This document shows, piece by piece, positions 12,038-23,987 of a stretch of DNA of 64,000 bases. The stretch is taken from the NCBI GenBank assembly GCA_037176705.1, contig CM073889.1, positions 101,015,890 to 101,079,889 on the forward strand, written 5' to 3'. A model generated the notes under the pieces. It made no database searches, was not told the origin of the DNA, and saw only the letters and a program-made list of their open reading frames with translations. How positions within the stretch are numbered: position 1 is the stretch's first letter; each line of letters starts with the position of its first letter. Both the position numbers and the translations under genes were made by a program. This DNA comes from Molossus alvarezi (lineage: Eukaryota > Chordata > Mammalia > Chiroptera > Molossidae).

Positions 12038-12132
12038 CTGATGATCCTCTGGGCAGCATACTGATGGAGAGAACGAAACTGGGCCGACATATTTGCTAAA
12101 GCTGCCAGACAATTTGTGTGAAGGTACTTGTC
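12038..12132 (-). CDS. DYM: DYM coding exon E (last in window)
   Basis: This 95-base exon encodes [19 protein letters not shown] through YAAQRII plus the first two bases (AG) of a split codon, about residues 456-487. The acceptor is TTTCTGACAG then GACAAG, and the donor is ATCATCAG then GTAAATAT. The Asn in LAALAN aligns with human N469; from memory, N469Y is a reported disease substitution, and the bat keeps Asn. The next exon should begin by completing Ser and read LFSLLSK; it is not visible between 1 and 12037. Confidence 0.97.
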
Positions 12133-13119
12133 CTGTCAGAAAACAGCAAGTTGAAAACATTCATCAAGTCTTCTCCTCATTGTACGCAAGGCTGATTAGA
12201 AGCGAATGTAAACTAGACTGTCGTTGATTTTTGAAAGCTCAAGTCCACGATCTCTTTTCTCTAATTCCAAAAATCGATAAAGCACTGAAAGTTCAAAGTG
12301 TTTTTTTTTCACCACACGTTTGGAAGCAACATCTGGCACAAAAGAGTATGATGCTATTTATGGTCTTCATTATCCCTGCCCTGGTGAATACTGAAGTATT
12401 TTGCTGCAGAAATATTAATGTTTAATTACAGTGCACTGCTCCAGAACCTAATGGTTACATACAGTGTAAGCATATGCACTATAATTATCTTTCTAAAATC
12501 AAAACATTCTCCATTCTAAAACACATCTGGCTCCTAGAGTTTCAGATAAAAGACTGTGAACATGTATCTACATTAGCCCCATTGAGAGAAATAATTGAAA
12601 ACAGGTCAGTAAACTTCACCATTTCTCTGAGCTATGAATTCTGTATTTGGCTTCTCTATTGACTAGAACTGAAATTTGCTTCCAGGTACTGCAAATACAG
12701 TCCAGTTGAAATTTTCCTTTTATTCTTTGAAGTAGTCTCTCTTTTCTACTTTTCTTTCCCAACTGAATTCATTTTGTTCTTGTGCTCATATATTCTTAGT
12801 TTATTGTTGCTTTTAAAAGGCAAATCAGTTTTATCAGTCCCACAAAGATATACAGCATCTTTTATCTAAATGTGCTCCACTGCCTGTTTTTGATCTCATG
12901 TAAAACATCTGTAATCATACAATCTATTATAAATATTAAGAAACAGACACTATATATAGTACCTTAGGATCATGAATACAGTGACTATATGCTAATCTGT
13001 ATTGTTCTACTGTATTTCATGAGAATGCTGGCACTCTAAATATTGAGATTGCTTTCAACTGTAGTCTTAATCGTACAGTATGCATAAAGATAAAAAAAAA
13101 GTAGCTATGGAATACTTAC
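12133..13119 (-). other. DYM: DYM intron D-E, 987 bp
   Basis: This is a GT-AG intron between exons D and E. It is AT-rich and I recognise no bat SINE, LINE or RNA gene in it. A tract around 12700-12790 is T-rich on the plus strand. Confidence 0.9.
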
Positions 13120-13233
13120 TCTTGTCCTTGTCATGTTGTACTGAATGGTTCTTATTACAACCAGTATCAGGAGACTCCCCAGTGAAATTTCTGTTAAAAC
13201 CCGTTCTGAATACCAAGTAATATTTTTTAATAT
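13120..13233 (-). CDS. DYM: DYM coding exon D
   Basis: This 114-base exon (38 codons, phase 0 at both ends) encodes [16 protein letters not shown] through [12 protein letters not shown], about residues 418-455. The acceptor is CCCCATTACAG then ATATTAAAA, and the donor is ACAAGA then GTAAGTATT. It follows the largest complete intron in the window (13234-25141, 11.9 kb), which carries the L1 insertion. The frame joins exon C (ending HEV) and exon E (starting DKYLHTN) exactly as in human dymeclin. Confidence 0.97.
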
Positions 13234-14272
13234 CTGTAATGGGGAAGAAAAGTTTAAGTAAACATGATTGATTTAGGAAAAAAGTATTGTCCATGTCTAT
13301 AATTTCAGTAAGTCATGACTATGCTCTGAGTTAAACAGTGTATCAAAGTGAGTAGTGAGACTTTCAGTTCAAGAGAGCCATTTGTGCTGATGTGTTTACT
13401 TCTTCCTCCTTCCTTCTTAAATATAAAAGGGGTAAAAAATGAAGTCTGGAACAGAGGAGGACGTAATTAGTAGACAAAAGGAGGTATGGCACTTAGGACA
13501 AGATGATAGAAAAAACAGTTAAGAGCTCAACAGTTTAAAAGCAAAAGTAAAAAAATGAAGGATTCGCTTGAAAAGTAGAGCTATCCCAACAACCACAGAA
13601 AACCACCATGTTGTGTTCAAGAAAAGGTCAAGAATGACAATAGCCAAGATTTTCAAGAAAAGATGTCCGCATTTGCTGTTCTGTCTATTCAGAGCAGGCA
13701 GCTCATCTCCAGGCCTCAGAAAGCAAGAACTGTTTTCTATTTAAGTTGGTACAGTTCCACTGTAGATTTGCAACATGGATATCACAGAGAAAGACAAAGA
13801 AATGGTCAGTGCAGCAGCCAGTTCTGGGCTGCTAACAGGCTCAGCTGAGCACTAGAACTCCCTGATGTTCTCTTCCATTTAAGTCACTGCTACTTCCCCT
13901 CTCCTTGACTCAGGGAGTCAATGTGCCACATACTTCTCCATCTAAGTATGAAAAGGAAAGACTTCTGGGCTGATTCCTGCCTTCTCCAATAAGAAGATGA
14001 TACACAGCAGATCTCCATCACTCACAACTGCCTTTCAAAACAAACGAGTCTAGACTTTCATTTATAACTATGAATGGACAATAAAAAGCCACAAAAAAGT
14101 AGAAAAATGCAATAATCTCAAAGGGAGATATTTAATCAAGCGCATACTAGTATATATGAAATATAGAGACTAGAAGTACATGTTAAATAATATGATAATA
14201 TAATCAGCCAAAGCCAAATGTTTAGAAAATTCTACTAAACAAATAACCCAGTTTCTATAACATATAAATGGT
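13234..14272. other. No recognised feature
   Basis: Start of the large intron in plus-strand order; no repeat identified. Confidence 0.5.
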
Positions 14273-14289
14273 ATAAAAAGGTGGGAGAG

Positions 14290-14816
14290 AGCCCTGGCCA
14301 GTTTGGCTCAGCAGTTACAGCATTGGCCCATGCATTGAAGGGTTTTGGTTCGATTCCCAGTCAAGGGCACATACCTGGGTTGCAGGTTCGATCACCAGCC
14401 CTGGTTAGGGTCTTGTGGAAGGCAACCAACCAATGTATGCCTCTCGCATAGATATTTCTTTCTCCTCCCCCTCCCTGCCGCCTACTCTATAAAAAAAAAA
14501 AAAAATTCACCCTGGCTGGTTTGGCTCAGCGGTTAGAGCGTTGGCCTGCGGTCCTGGGAGACCCGGGTTCGGTTCCCGCTAAGGGCACGTACCTCGGTTG
14601 CAGTTTGTCCCCGGCCCTGGTTGGTTGTGCGGGTGGCAGCCACTCGATGTGTTCCTTTCACATCGATGTTTCTCTCTCTCTCTCTGTTCCTCTCTCTCCC
14701 TCCCACTCTACCTGAACAAAAAAATTAAAAAATGTCCTCGGGTGAGGATAAAAAAATAAATAAAATTAAAAAAAAAAAATTCAACGGAAAAGTATCATCA
14801 GGAGAGGATTAAAAAA
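14290..14816 (+). mobile_element. V1-like SINE split by a younger V1
   Basis: The outer copy covers 14290-14509 and 14769-14816. Its TSD is ATAAAAAGGTGGGAGA on the left and ATAAAAAGGTGGGAAA on the right (14817-14832). Confidence 0.9.
14510..14768 (+). mobile_element. Young V1 SINE nested in an older SINE
   Basis: It is inserted into the A-rich part of the outer copy. A run of A followed by TTCA is found on both sides (ending 14509 and 14783). Confidence 0.9.
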
Positions 14817-14940
14817 ATAAAAAGGTGGGAAAGGGAGACATTGTCATATATTAAAAAAGAGTCTTAGGAAGATTCCAAAATGGTGGCGGAGTGAACAGAA
14901 GCTACACAGACCGTCTCTCAGAACCAAACTGGAATTACAA

Positions 14941-15408
14941 CTATAACACAGACAAATCGATGGAAAAAACCAACAGAAAAGCAGCTTGCAAGGACCATAT
15001 AACCAGGGACACTGACTCCATCTCGGTAGGCTTGCGAAGGCGAGACGGGGGCTGGAAGCCCAAGCTCGATCGGCAGCTCGGCAGCGGCCTCAGCTGGGAG
15101 CGGCGCCCTCGGGTTACACTCCCAGGTGGCTCCACAGCGCAGCCGGGACAGAGGCTGAAACAGCCACAGCCACTCACCTTGGGCTCCGGCAGAGGGAGGG
15201 CAGACTGGACTGGAACTGTGTGGAGACATGTGGGGTTTGGAGGGCACTCAGAGCTTTTGCTGAGTTGCAGCCACGCAGGACAGTGGCCATATTGCTCCTT
15301 CCCAGGGCCCTGGGGAGAGGCAGCAGCCCCTCCCTGGGAGATCCAACCCCACCCTGTGGGCCATTGAATTGCTAACTGAAACTCATTAACAACCAGCATC
15401 TGTCCCAC
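14941..15408 (-). other. Antisense open frame in L1 5' region
   Basis: A 155-codon open frame lies antisense to the GC-rich L1 5' region. Primate L1s have a short antisense ORF0 in this position, but nothing here shows homology to it, and GC-rich DNA often leaves chance open frames. A 158-codon open frame on the other strand overlaps it, which favours chance. Confidence 0.25.
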
Positions 15409-15692
15409 CCTGGTGAAATAGCCTTATGCTGCACCTGAGGGAGTTTTTCAATCAACTGACAACCCAAAACCCATCAAGTAACCTCAACTGCTAGCCTCCA
15501 GGCAAAAAGCTAGAGGATAACAGTACCTTTCCTGGGCTAGCAACTTTAACCAGAAAAGTAAGACCTGACAGTGGTGTTTAATGTGGGTCCACCCTCGCTC
15601 ATCTAAACCCAGGAGAGGGAGCCACAAACAGCAGAACACCAACACCCACAGAGAAAACTTGACAGGCTCCAAAGGCCACTGTGATAGCCAAA

Positions 15693-16590
15693 ATGGTGAA
15701 ACACAGAAACAGAAGCCAAATGAAAGAGCAAGAGACCTCCACTGAAGATGAGATCATTGTGGAGCAGTTAGGCATGTTAACAGAGCTAGAATTCAGAGCT
15801 ATGATCTTGAGAAGGCTCAAAAGCATGAGTAAGGACATAGAGACACTGAAAATAAGCCAATTGGAAATTAAAAACCATCAAGAAGAGATAAAAAATGACA
15901 TATCAGAAATGAAAAACACATTGGAAGGTTTAAAAAGCAGAGTAGAGGAAGCTGAGGACCGGATCAGTGAATTAGAAGACAGGGTAGAAAAAAATCAACC
16001 AATCAGAAAACCAAAAGGAAAAAAAACGATTAAAAAACAGGAAGACAGCTTAAGAGAACTGTGGTACAACTGGAAACGTAATAATATTCGCATCAAAAGA
16101 GTCCCCAAAGAAGAAGAAAACGAGCAAGGGATATAGAATATATTAAAAAAAAAAAAAGTGACAGAAAACTTCCCTAATTTGGTGAAGGAAGAAGGCATTC
16201 AAGTTCAAGAAGCACAGAGAGTCCCAAGTAAGAAGAACCCAAATAGGCCCACACCGAGACACACAGTTATTAAAATGCCAAAAATTAAAGACCAAAGAGA
16301 GAATCCTAAAAGCAGCAAGAGATAAGCAACAGGTTACCTACAAAGGAAACCCTATAAGGCTCTCAGTTGACTTCTCACAAGAAACACTACAAGCCAGAAG
16401 GTATGAAGTACCATTGTATGAAGTAATCAAGGTCTTGAAAAACAAGGATCTGAATCCAAGACTACTCTACCCAGCAAGGCTATCATTCAAAATAGAAAGT
16501 CAAATAAAGAGCTTCCCAGACAAAAAAAGGCTAAGGGAATACATTAGCACTAAACCAGTACTGCAAGAAATGTTACAAGGACTGCTGTAA
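15693..16590 (+). pseudogene. L1 ORF1 remnant
   Basis: It encodes the L1 RNA-binding chaperone: a start at MVKHRNRSQMKEQE, a coiled coil with heptads (LKSRVEEAEDRISELEDRVE), then the RRM-like and C-terminal domains. The first frame stops at 16134-16136 (TAG). The C-terminal domain (recognisable at 16300-16590, for example DFSQETLQARR) lies beyond further frame breaks and ends at TAA 16588-16590. It is non-functional as it stands. Confidence 0.9.
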
Positions 16591-16635
16591 TTAGCAGGAG
16601 AAATGGGAAGAAAAATAGAACCACACTAAACAAAA

Positions 16636-19600
16636 ATGGCAATAAATAAGTACATATCAATAATCACGTTAAATGTAAATGGATTGAATGCTCCCGTAAA
16701 AAGACACAGAGTAGCTGATTGGATAAGAAAGCATGACTCATCTAAATGTTGTTTACAAGAGACCCACCTCACAACAAAAGACTCACAATGGTTGAAAGTG
16801 AAGGGATGAAAATAAATTTTCCAAGCAAATGGAAAGCAAAAAAAAGCTGGGGTAGCAATACTCGTATCTGATAAAATAGATTTCAAAATGAAGGCTATAA
16901 CTAGAGACAAAGAAGGTCACTACATAATATTGAAAGGATCTATCCAACAGGAAGATATAACCTTGATAAACATATATGCACCCAATAAAGGAGCACCAAA
17001 ATATATTAAAAATCTTCTGGAGGACTTCCAAGGAGAAATTGACACCAATACAATCATAGCAGGGGACTTCAACACCCTGTTGACACCACTGGATAGATCC
17101 TCTAGACAAAAAATTAGCAAGGAAACAGAGACTCTAAATGAAGCACTAGACCAAATGGATTTAATAGATATCTACAGAGAATTACACCCCAAAACTATAG
17201 AATACACATTCTTCTCAAGTGCACATGGGACATTCTCAAAGACAGACCACATGATAGGACACAAACTAAATCTCTACAAGTTCAAGAAGACTGAAATCAT
17301 ATCAAGCATCTTCTCAGATCACAATGGCATAAAACTAGAAATCAATTGCAACAAGAATATGCAAAAACATTTCAACACATGGAGGCTAAATAGCATGTTA
17401 TTAAACAATGAATGGGTTACCAAGGAGATCAAGGAAGAAATTAAAAACTTCCTGGAAAACAATGAAAATGAACACACAACAACACAAAATCTATGGGATG
17501 CAGCGAAAGCAGTTCTGAGAGGGAAGTTCATAGCACTACAGGCCTACCTCAAGAAACAAGAAAAATTTCTAATTGACTGTCTAACCTCACAACCTAAAGA
17601 ATTAGAAAGCAAACAAAAAGAAAACCCCAGAGCAAGTAGAAGAAAGAAAATAGTAAAGATCAGAGCAGAAATAAATGACATAGAGACCAAGAAAACAACT
17701 CAAAGGATCAATGAAACAAAGAGCTGGTTTTTCGAAAAGATAAACAAGATTGATGGACCCTTAGCTAGACTCACCAAGAAACAAAGAGAGAGAACCCAAA
17801 TACACAAAATCAGAAATGAAAGAGGAGAAGTAACAACCGACACCACAGAAATACAAAAGATCGTTAACAGCTACTATGAACAACTATATGGCAACAAATT
17901 CGACAATCTAAGCAAAACGGACAAATTTCTAGAAACACACAGTCTCCCAAAACTGGACCGGGAAGAGAATGAAAACTTGAACAGACCAATAACAACTAAG
18001 GAAATTGAAGAGGTAATCAAGACTCTCCCAGCAAACAAAAGCCCAGGCCCAGATGGCTTCACGGGGGAGTTTTACCGAACATTCAAAAAAGAACAAACAC
18101 CCATTCTCCACAAACTATTTCAAAAAATTCAAGAAGAAGGAAGACTTCCAAACACATTCTATGAGGCCAGCATAATTCTAATTCCAAAACCAGAAGAAGA
18201 CACTACAAAGAAAGAAAACTACAGGCCAATATCCCTGATGAACATAAACACCAAAATCCTGAACAAAATACTAGCAAATCGGATCCAGCAATAAATACAT
18301 CAAAAAAATTATTCACCATGACCAAGTGGGATTCATTCCAGGGATGCAAGGCTGGTACAATATTCACAAATCAATAAATGTGATACACCATATAAACAAA
18401 AGGAAGAAAAAAAACCACATGATCATATCAATAGATGCTGAAAAAGCATTCGACAAAATCTAGCATCCATTTCTGATAAAAACGCTCAGCAATGTGGGAA
18501 TAGAGGGATCATATCTCGACATAATAAAGGCCATTTATGAAAGACCTACAGCCAACATCATACTCAATGGGCAGAAACTAAAAGCATTTCCATTAAGAAC
18601 AGGAACAAGATAGGGATGTCCACTTTTGCCACTCCTATTTAACATAGTACTGGAAGTCTTAGCCATAGCAATCAGACATGAGGAAAAAATAAAAGGGATC
18701 CAAATTGGAAAGGAGGAAGTGAAACTGTCATTATTTGCAGATGACATGATATTATACATAGAAAACACTAAAGACTCCATCAAAAATCTACTAGACTTAA
18801 TAAATGGATTTGGAAAAGTAGCAGGATACAAAATCAAGAAATCGATGGCATTCTTATACACCAATGGTGAACTCACAGAAAGAGAAACCAAAAAAAACAA
18901 TCCCATTTACCATCGTGGCAAAAAAATTAAGATACCTAGGAATAAACTTAACCAAAGAAGTAAAGGACCTATTTGCAGAAAACTACAGGACATTAAAAAA
19001 AGAAATAGAGGAAGATATAAAAAATGGAAGCACATACCTTGTTCATGGATTGGAAGAATTAACATCATTAAAATGTCCATACTACCCAAAGCAATCTATA
19101 GATTCAATGCAATCCCCATCAAAATACCAATGACATATTTCACAGAACTAGAACAAATACTTCAAAAGTTCATATGGAACCAAAAAAGTCCCCGAATAGC
19201 CACCGCAATTTTGAAAAAGAAGGACAAAGTAGGTGGGATCACAATACCAGATATCAGGTTATACTACAAAGCTACTGTAATCAAAACAGCCTGGTACTGG
19301 CACAAGAACAGGCATATAGACCAGTGGAACAGAACTGAAAACCCAGAAATGGACCCAAGGCAATATGCTCAATTAATATTTGACAAAGGTGACAAGAGCA
19401 TACAGTGGAGTAAAGACAGCCTCTTTAATAAATGGTGTTGGAAAAATTGGACAGCTACATGCAAAAAAATGAAACTAGACCATCAACTTACACCATACAC
19501 AAACTCAAAATGGATAAAAGACTTAAATGTGACCCGTGAATCCATAAAAATTCTAGAAGAAAATGTAGGCAACAAAATTTCGGACATCATACGGAGCAGA

Positions 19601-20428
19601 ATTTTCACTGATACATCACCTAAGGCAACAGAAACAAAGGAGAAAATGAACACATGGGACTACATCAAACTCAAAAGCTTCTGCACAGCAAAAGAAACAA
19701 TCATCAAAATGGAGAACATCATTGCCAATGATATATCAGATAAGGGGTTAATTTCCAATATATATAGAGTGCTCATACAACTCAACAAAAGGAAGACAAA
19801 GAACTCAATTAAAAAATGGGCAGAGGAGCTGAATAGACACCTCTCCAAACAGGACATACAAATGGCCAAGAGACATATGAAGAAATGCTCATCATCACTA
19901 ATCATCAGAGAGATGCAAATTAAAACAACAATGAGGTATCACCTCATTCCTGTCAGAATGGCCGCCATGAACAAATCATCAAACAACAAGTGTTGGCAAG
20001 GGTGTGGAGAAAAGGGGACTCTAATACACTGCTGGTGGGAATGCAGACTGGTGCAGCCACTATGGAAAACAATATGGTGTTAGCTCAAAAAATTAAAAAT
20101 TGAACTTCCATTTGACCCAGTGATCCCGCTGCTAGGAATATACCTTAAGAAGCCTAAAACATCAATCAGAAAGAATATATGTGCCCCCATGTTCATAGCA
20201 GCACTATTTACAATAGCTAAAATCTGGAAACAGCCCAAGTGTCCATCAGTAGAAGAATGGATAAAAAAGCAGTTGGTACATATACACAATGGAGTACTAT
20301 GCAGCTGTAAGAAAGATCTCTTATCCTTTGAGACGACATGGAGGGACCTGGAAAGTATTATCCTAAGTGAAATAAGCCAAGCAGAAAAAGACAAATACCA
20401 CATGATCTCACTTATATACGGAATATAA
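16636..20428 (+). pseudogene. L1 ORF2 remnant (endonuclease and reverse transcriptase)
   Basis: The start (MAINKYISIITLNVNGLNA) and the endonuclease motifs are visible: [31 protein letters not shown]. The reverse transcriptase has [21 protein letters not shown] and LFADDMILY. The C-terminal Cys-rich region includes [18 protein letters not shown]. The frame is broken by stops at about 16807 (TGA), 18292 (TAA), 18461 (TAG) and 18611 (TAG), and by frameshifts near 16810-16890, 18870-18990 and 20084. Several stops are C-to-T changes of Gln codons. The length of about 3.8 kb is normal. Confidence 0.92.
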
Positions 20429-20676
20429 TGAACGTAACAGTCTGAGGAATACGGTAGGCCCAGAAACATGGAAGTAGGGCACAGACTGACATCCGTCAGA
20501 AGAGGGGGTGCGGGGAAGAGATAAACCACAGAACTTATATGCATGTATATATAACCAATAGACATGGACAACAAAGCCGGGGACGGGGCGGGTGTGGGGT
20601 GGGGAGGGGGGTGCCATTGGGGTAAAAAAGGAGAAACATCTGTAACAAAAAAATAAATTAATTAAAAAAAAAAAAA

Positions 20677-20807
20677 AGAATCACCCTTTGACAGAGTTTC
20701 ACTGGACCAAGAAGCTATCTCAGCTATAAAGTTAGAATATTTAATATAATGATATTTTAATACATTCTACTTCACCTAATAAAACTATCATAAACTGGGA
20801 AAAAAAA
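20677..20807 (+). mobile_element. L1 3'-transduced segment with second A-tail
   Basis: 123 bases of non-L1 sequence follow the L1 A-tail and end in a second short A-tail at 20800-20807. The L1 TSD comes only after this tail, so the segment was part of the inserted transcript. It has its own poly(A) signal. Confidence 0.85.
20778..20783 (+). promoter_or_regulatory. Poly(A) signal AATAAA of the transduced tail
   Basis: AATAAA lies 17 bases before the second A-tail begins, the normal spacing for cleavage. It presumably captured the read-through L1 transcript at its source locus. Confidence 0.75.
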
Positions 20808-20936
20808 GTCTTAGGAACTAAATGCAGTAAATAGACTTTGGAAACTGATTCAAATCAAACAACTCAAAAATAACATTTTAAAGATAATTGGAGAAAATGA
20901 AGTATTAGTAGGTATTAAAAATTATTGTTGATTTTA

Positions 20937-21162
20937 GCCCTGGCTGGTTTGGCTCAGCAGTTAGAGCATCGGTCTGCGGTCCAGAGAGACCCGGGTTCGG
21001 TTCCCGCTAAGGGCGTGTACCTCCATTGCAGTTTGTCCCCAGCCCTGTTGGGTCATGTGGGAGGCAGCCATTCGATGTGTCCCTTTCACATCGATGTTTC
21101 TCTCTCTCTCCCTCTCACTCTATCTGAACAAAAAAATGAAAAAATGTCCTTGGGTGAGGATA
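20937..21162 (+). mobile_element. V1 SINE with 20-bp TSD
   Basis: The TSD AAAAATTATTGTTGATTTTA is identical on both sides (20917-20936 and 21163-21182). This is a relatively young copy. Confidence 0.95.
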
Positions 21163-21268
21163 AAAAATTATTGTTGATTTTATTGGATATAATAATGGTA
21201 TTATGATTATGTGTTAAAGTCCATTCTTGTTAAAGTGACATACAGAAATATTTACAAATTAAATTACT

Positions 21269-21295
21269 CGTGTGTGTGTGTGTGTGTGTGTGTGT
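21269..21295. repeat. (TG)n microsatellite
   Basis: About 13 TG units. 21183-21480 is otherwise unremarkable. Confidence 0.95.
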
Positions 21296-21479
21296 AATTT
21301 ATAAGACTTTTAAAAAATATTTTAGCCAAAATATAAAAAGCAGTGAGGGTAGGGTGGGTAGATGAAATAAGAAGGGAATAATGTTGAAGATGAGTCCATG
21401 ATGATTCATACTTTTCTTCTAATTATGTTTATATTTAATGCATTGAAAGTTTACCAAATAAATAAATAACGTGAAACTG

Positions 21480-22260
21480 AACACACAGAGCAACCAGACC
21501 CCATTAAACAGAAATAATTTAAGAAGCTGAAAAAAAATTTAAATTCTAATTAGTGTATTTGCTGAGATTTGAGAATAAGGCATCCATAAAATAAGAACTA
21601 CCAGAAATAAGGAGAATCACAGAATAAAGAAACTCTGATGAAAATTAAAAATATGACAGAGAGAGAAGAATTAGCAGGATGGGTATTACAGAAAACTGAA
21701 TTTATGATTTGAAAGACTAAATTGAGAATTTCTCTTAGATGACAGCAATGAAAGGCAAACAGACAAAGTATAAAAGAAAAGTAGATATCTTATATCTACT
21801 CAATAAGGGGAACAGACTAAAAGGAAAACAAAAAAACTGTGATGGAAAAAAAGTCTCTTTGAGGGAAAGAAAAACTTCCAACTTTCTAAACAGAAATATT
21901 AAAGAAAAAGAAAAATAGATTGTGGTAAGATTTCTGAAATCACTGCATATGGAAAAAAATTCCTACTGGCTTTCAGGCAGAAGAAATGTGTTATCACCAA
22001 CAAGAGAAAAGCAGTTTACTATTAAGTTTCTTATCTTGAACACTATACATCTGAAGGACGAGAACAATGTCTATACATGTTTAAGGAATAGAGTCTGACC
22101 CTAGAATTCTACCCCTAAGAAACCACCACACAAGTATATGGTAAAATAAAGACTGAAGTATGCAAAGACTCAGCATGAACCACCCATGCACCAATTCTGG
22201 GGGGAAAACCCACCATATATGTAAGTACTGAGTGTCCCTCCTCACTACCATCACAACAAT
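21480..22260 (+). mobile_element. Old L1/HAL1-like ORF1 relic
   Basis: A-rich sequence resembling a decayed L1/HAL1 ORF1: AACAAGAGAAAAGCAGTTTA around 22000, then GACCCTAGAATTCTACCC around 22098, parallel the C-terminal ORF1 region of older LINEs. The limits are uncertain. Confidence 0.45.
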
Positions 22261-22673
22261 AATGGCCAGAAGCATTCGAAGCTATGAAGTAACTACCAAA
22301 TAACAACGAACAAACAAAAAACCACAATTATTATCCATAAAAATATAATTAAGTCTAAATACTATAGTTGCACCATAGGTCTTTAAAAGACCAATAAAAT
22401 AGGTATTTCTGTGGTAATTCTGCCCCTCCCCCCGCCAATTCTCAGTGACATTAGGCATGAGACGGGGGACACGGAAACATCTTAAAAAAGTAAGAAACAG
22501 TACATTTAACTTCGTGCAAGTGTGCACAAGTGCCTCCATAGTAGCTTTGCACTTAGGTCAACTCTCTGGCAAGAGCCCCGGGTCACCTAGCATCCCCCAT
22601 TACAAACAACCCAACCCTGACCTTTTCTGCAGTCTCCACTCAGAGACTGGCAGACAGCAAAAATCCTCTAGAG

Positions 22674-22864
22674 CAGTGGTTCTCAACCTTCCTAATGCTG
22701 CAACCCTTTAACACAGTCCCTCATGCTGTGGTGACCCCCAACCATAAAATTATTTTTGTTACTACTTCATAACTGTAATTTGCTACTGTTATGTCTTAGG
22801 CAACCCCTGTGAAAAGGTCGTTTGACTACCAAAGGGGTCACGACCCACAGGTTAAGAACCACTG
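22674..22864 (+). mobile_element. SPIN-like non-autonomous hAT element, 191 bp
   Basis: The terminal inverted repeats are CAGTGGTTCTCAACC and, on the other strand, CAGTGGTTCTTAACC. The perfect 8-bp duplication CTCTAGAG is at 22666-22673 and 22865-22872. The ends (GTGACCCCCAACCATAAAAT; AGGGGTCACGACCCACAGG on the plus strand) match the SPIN/URR1 group of hAT elements as I recall it. It is internally deleted and encodes no transposase. Many of the changes I notice look like CpG decay. Confidence 0.85.
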
Positions 22865-23179
22865 CTCTAGAGGATAGCTGAATATTGCTTGAGAAGTAAA
22901 AACTATATAACTGTAAGCATTTCCATTTATTCATGACTAATAAAGTTTTTTTGTGTGGTACTTGTTTTGTTTTTGCTGCTACTGATACAAATAAAATAAT
23001 ACAGACCTAGGTAAAGCCCCAATGTGTTATCTTCCCCATTTTCACCCTTGCTTACTCTCTAGATTAGTCCATACCCTGATTGTTTTCTTTTGCATGTTCT
23101 AAACATTTTCAATGTTATAAACAGTGCTGTGGATAACGAGAAATGAGCACAGCCTCTCTGTGAAAATGCGCAAGAGTCT

Positions 23180-23470
23180 TCAAAACTTAGAGTAAAATTG
23201 GTGAGTTGTGAGGTACATACAGCTTCAGTTTAACTAGTATCTCTTAAAGCTAAACACATGCCTATCTTATAACTCAGCAACTCTACTCCTAGGTATATAC
23301 TTGAGAATGAGTACATATGTCCACCGAAATACATGTTCAAAAATGTACACAGCAGCTTTATCAAAAATAGCTCCAAACTAGGAAAAAGAATATCCACCAA
23401 GAGAATGGACACATATATTGTGGTATATTCATACAATGGAATAGTACATAGCAATAAAGAACAAACTAAT
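23180..23470 (+). mobile_element. Old L1 3' ORF2 fragment
   Basis: CTCAGCAACTCTACTCCTAG, then GTGGTATATTCATACAATGG, then AATAGTACATAGCAATAAAG, is the end of ORF2 of an ancient L1. Confidence 0.8.
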
Positions 23471-23490
23471 AATTTAATAACAGAGGTGTA

Positions 23491-23740
23491 GCCCTGGTTG
23501 GTTTGGCTCAGTGGTTAGAGCGTCGGCCTGCGGACTGGAAAGTCCTGGGTTTGGTTCCCGCTGGGGGCATGTACCTCGGTTGCAGTTTGTCCCCGGTCCT
23601 GGTTGGGTTGTGCAGGTGGCAGCCACTCGATGTGACCCTTTCATGTCGATGTTTCTCTCTCTCTCTCTCTTCCTCTCTCTCCCTCCCACTCTAGCTGAAC
23701 AAAAAAATGGAAAAATGTCCTCGGGTGAGGATAAAAAAAA
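23491..23740 (+). mobile_element. V1 SINE
   Basis: A full-length copy ending in an A-run that merges with the T/A-rich end of the next, opposite-strand SINE. Confidence 0.9.
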
Positions 23741-23744
23741 AAAT

Positions 23745-23964
23745 TTATTTTTTTAAATATGTTTTTACTGATTTTTTTAGAGAGAGAGAAAGGGAGAGAA
23801 AGAAATAGAAACATCAATGTGAAAGAGAAACATCTATCTACTGCCTCCCCTCTACTGGGTATTGAGCCCGCAACCCAGGCATGTGCCCTGACTAGGAATC
23901 GAACTGGAACCTCTCAGTCCATGAGATGATGCTCAATCCACTGAGCCACACCAGCCGTCCGGGC
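23745..23964 (-). mobile_element. V2-like SINE
   Basis: A minus-strand copy tail to tail with the V1 at 23491-23740. The body shows the GAGA tract and the head CCACTGAGCCACACCAGCC. Confidence 0.85.
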
Positions 23965-23987
23965 AATATTTAAAGAGTAAAATGACA

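Larger units (their letters stand above)
14871..20676 (+). mobile_element. Full-length, inactive LINE-1
   Basis: Complete L1 architecture: a 5' region (14871-15692, GC- and CpG-rich at 14990-15370), ORF1, ORF2, a G-rich 3' UTR tract (20575-20625) and an A-tail (20661-20676). The TSD is 18 bases with one mismatch, AAAAAAGAGTCTTAGGAA (14853-14870) and AAAAAAAAGTCTTAGGAA (20800-20817). The right copy lies 124 bases beyond the first A-tail because of a transduced segment. The target (TT|AAAAAA) suits L1 endonuclease. The element is antisense to DYM. Both reading frames carry stops and frameshifts, so it cannot move now. Confidence 0.95.

Noticed and set aside
14891..20428. Long open frames of several hundred codons as host genes
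   Set aside because: They are pieces of L1 ORF1 and ORF2 (endonuclease and FADD reverse-transcriptase motifs) with stops and frameshifts, in an element with a TSD.
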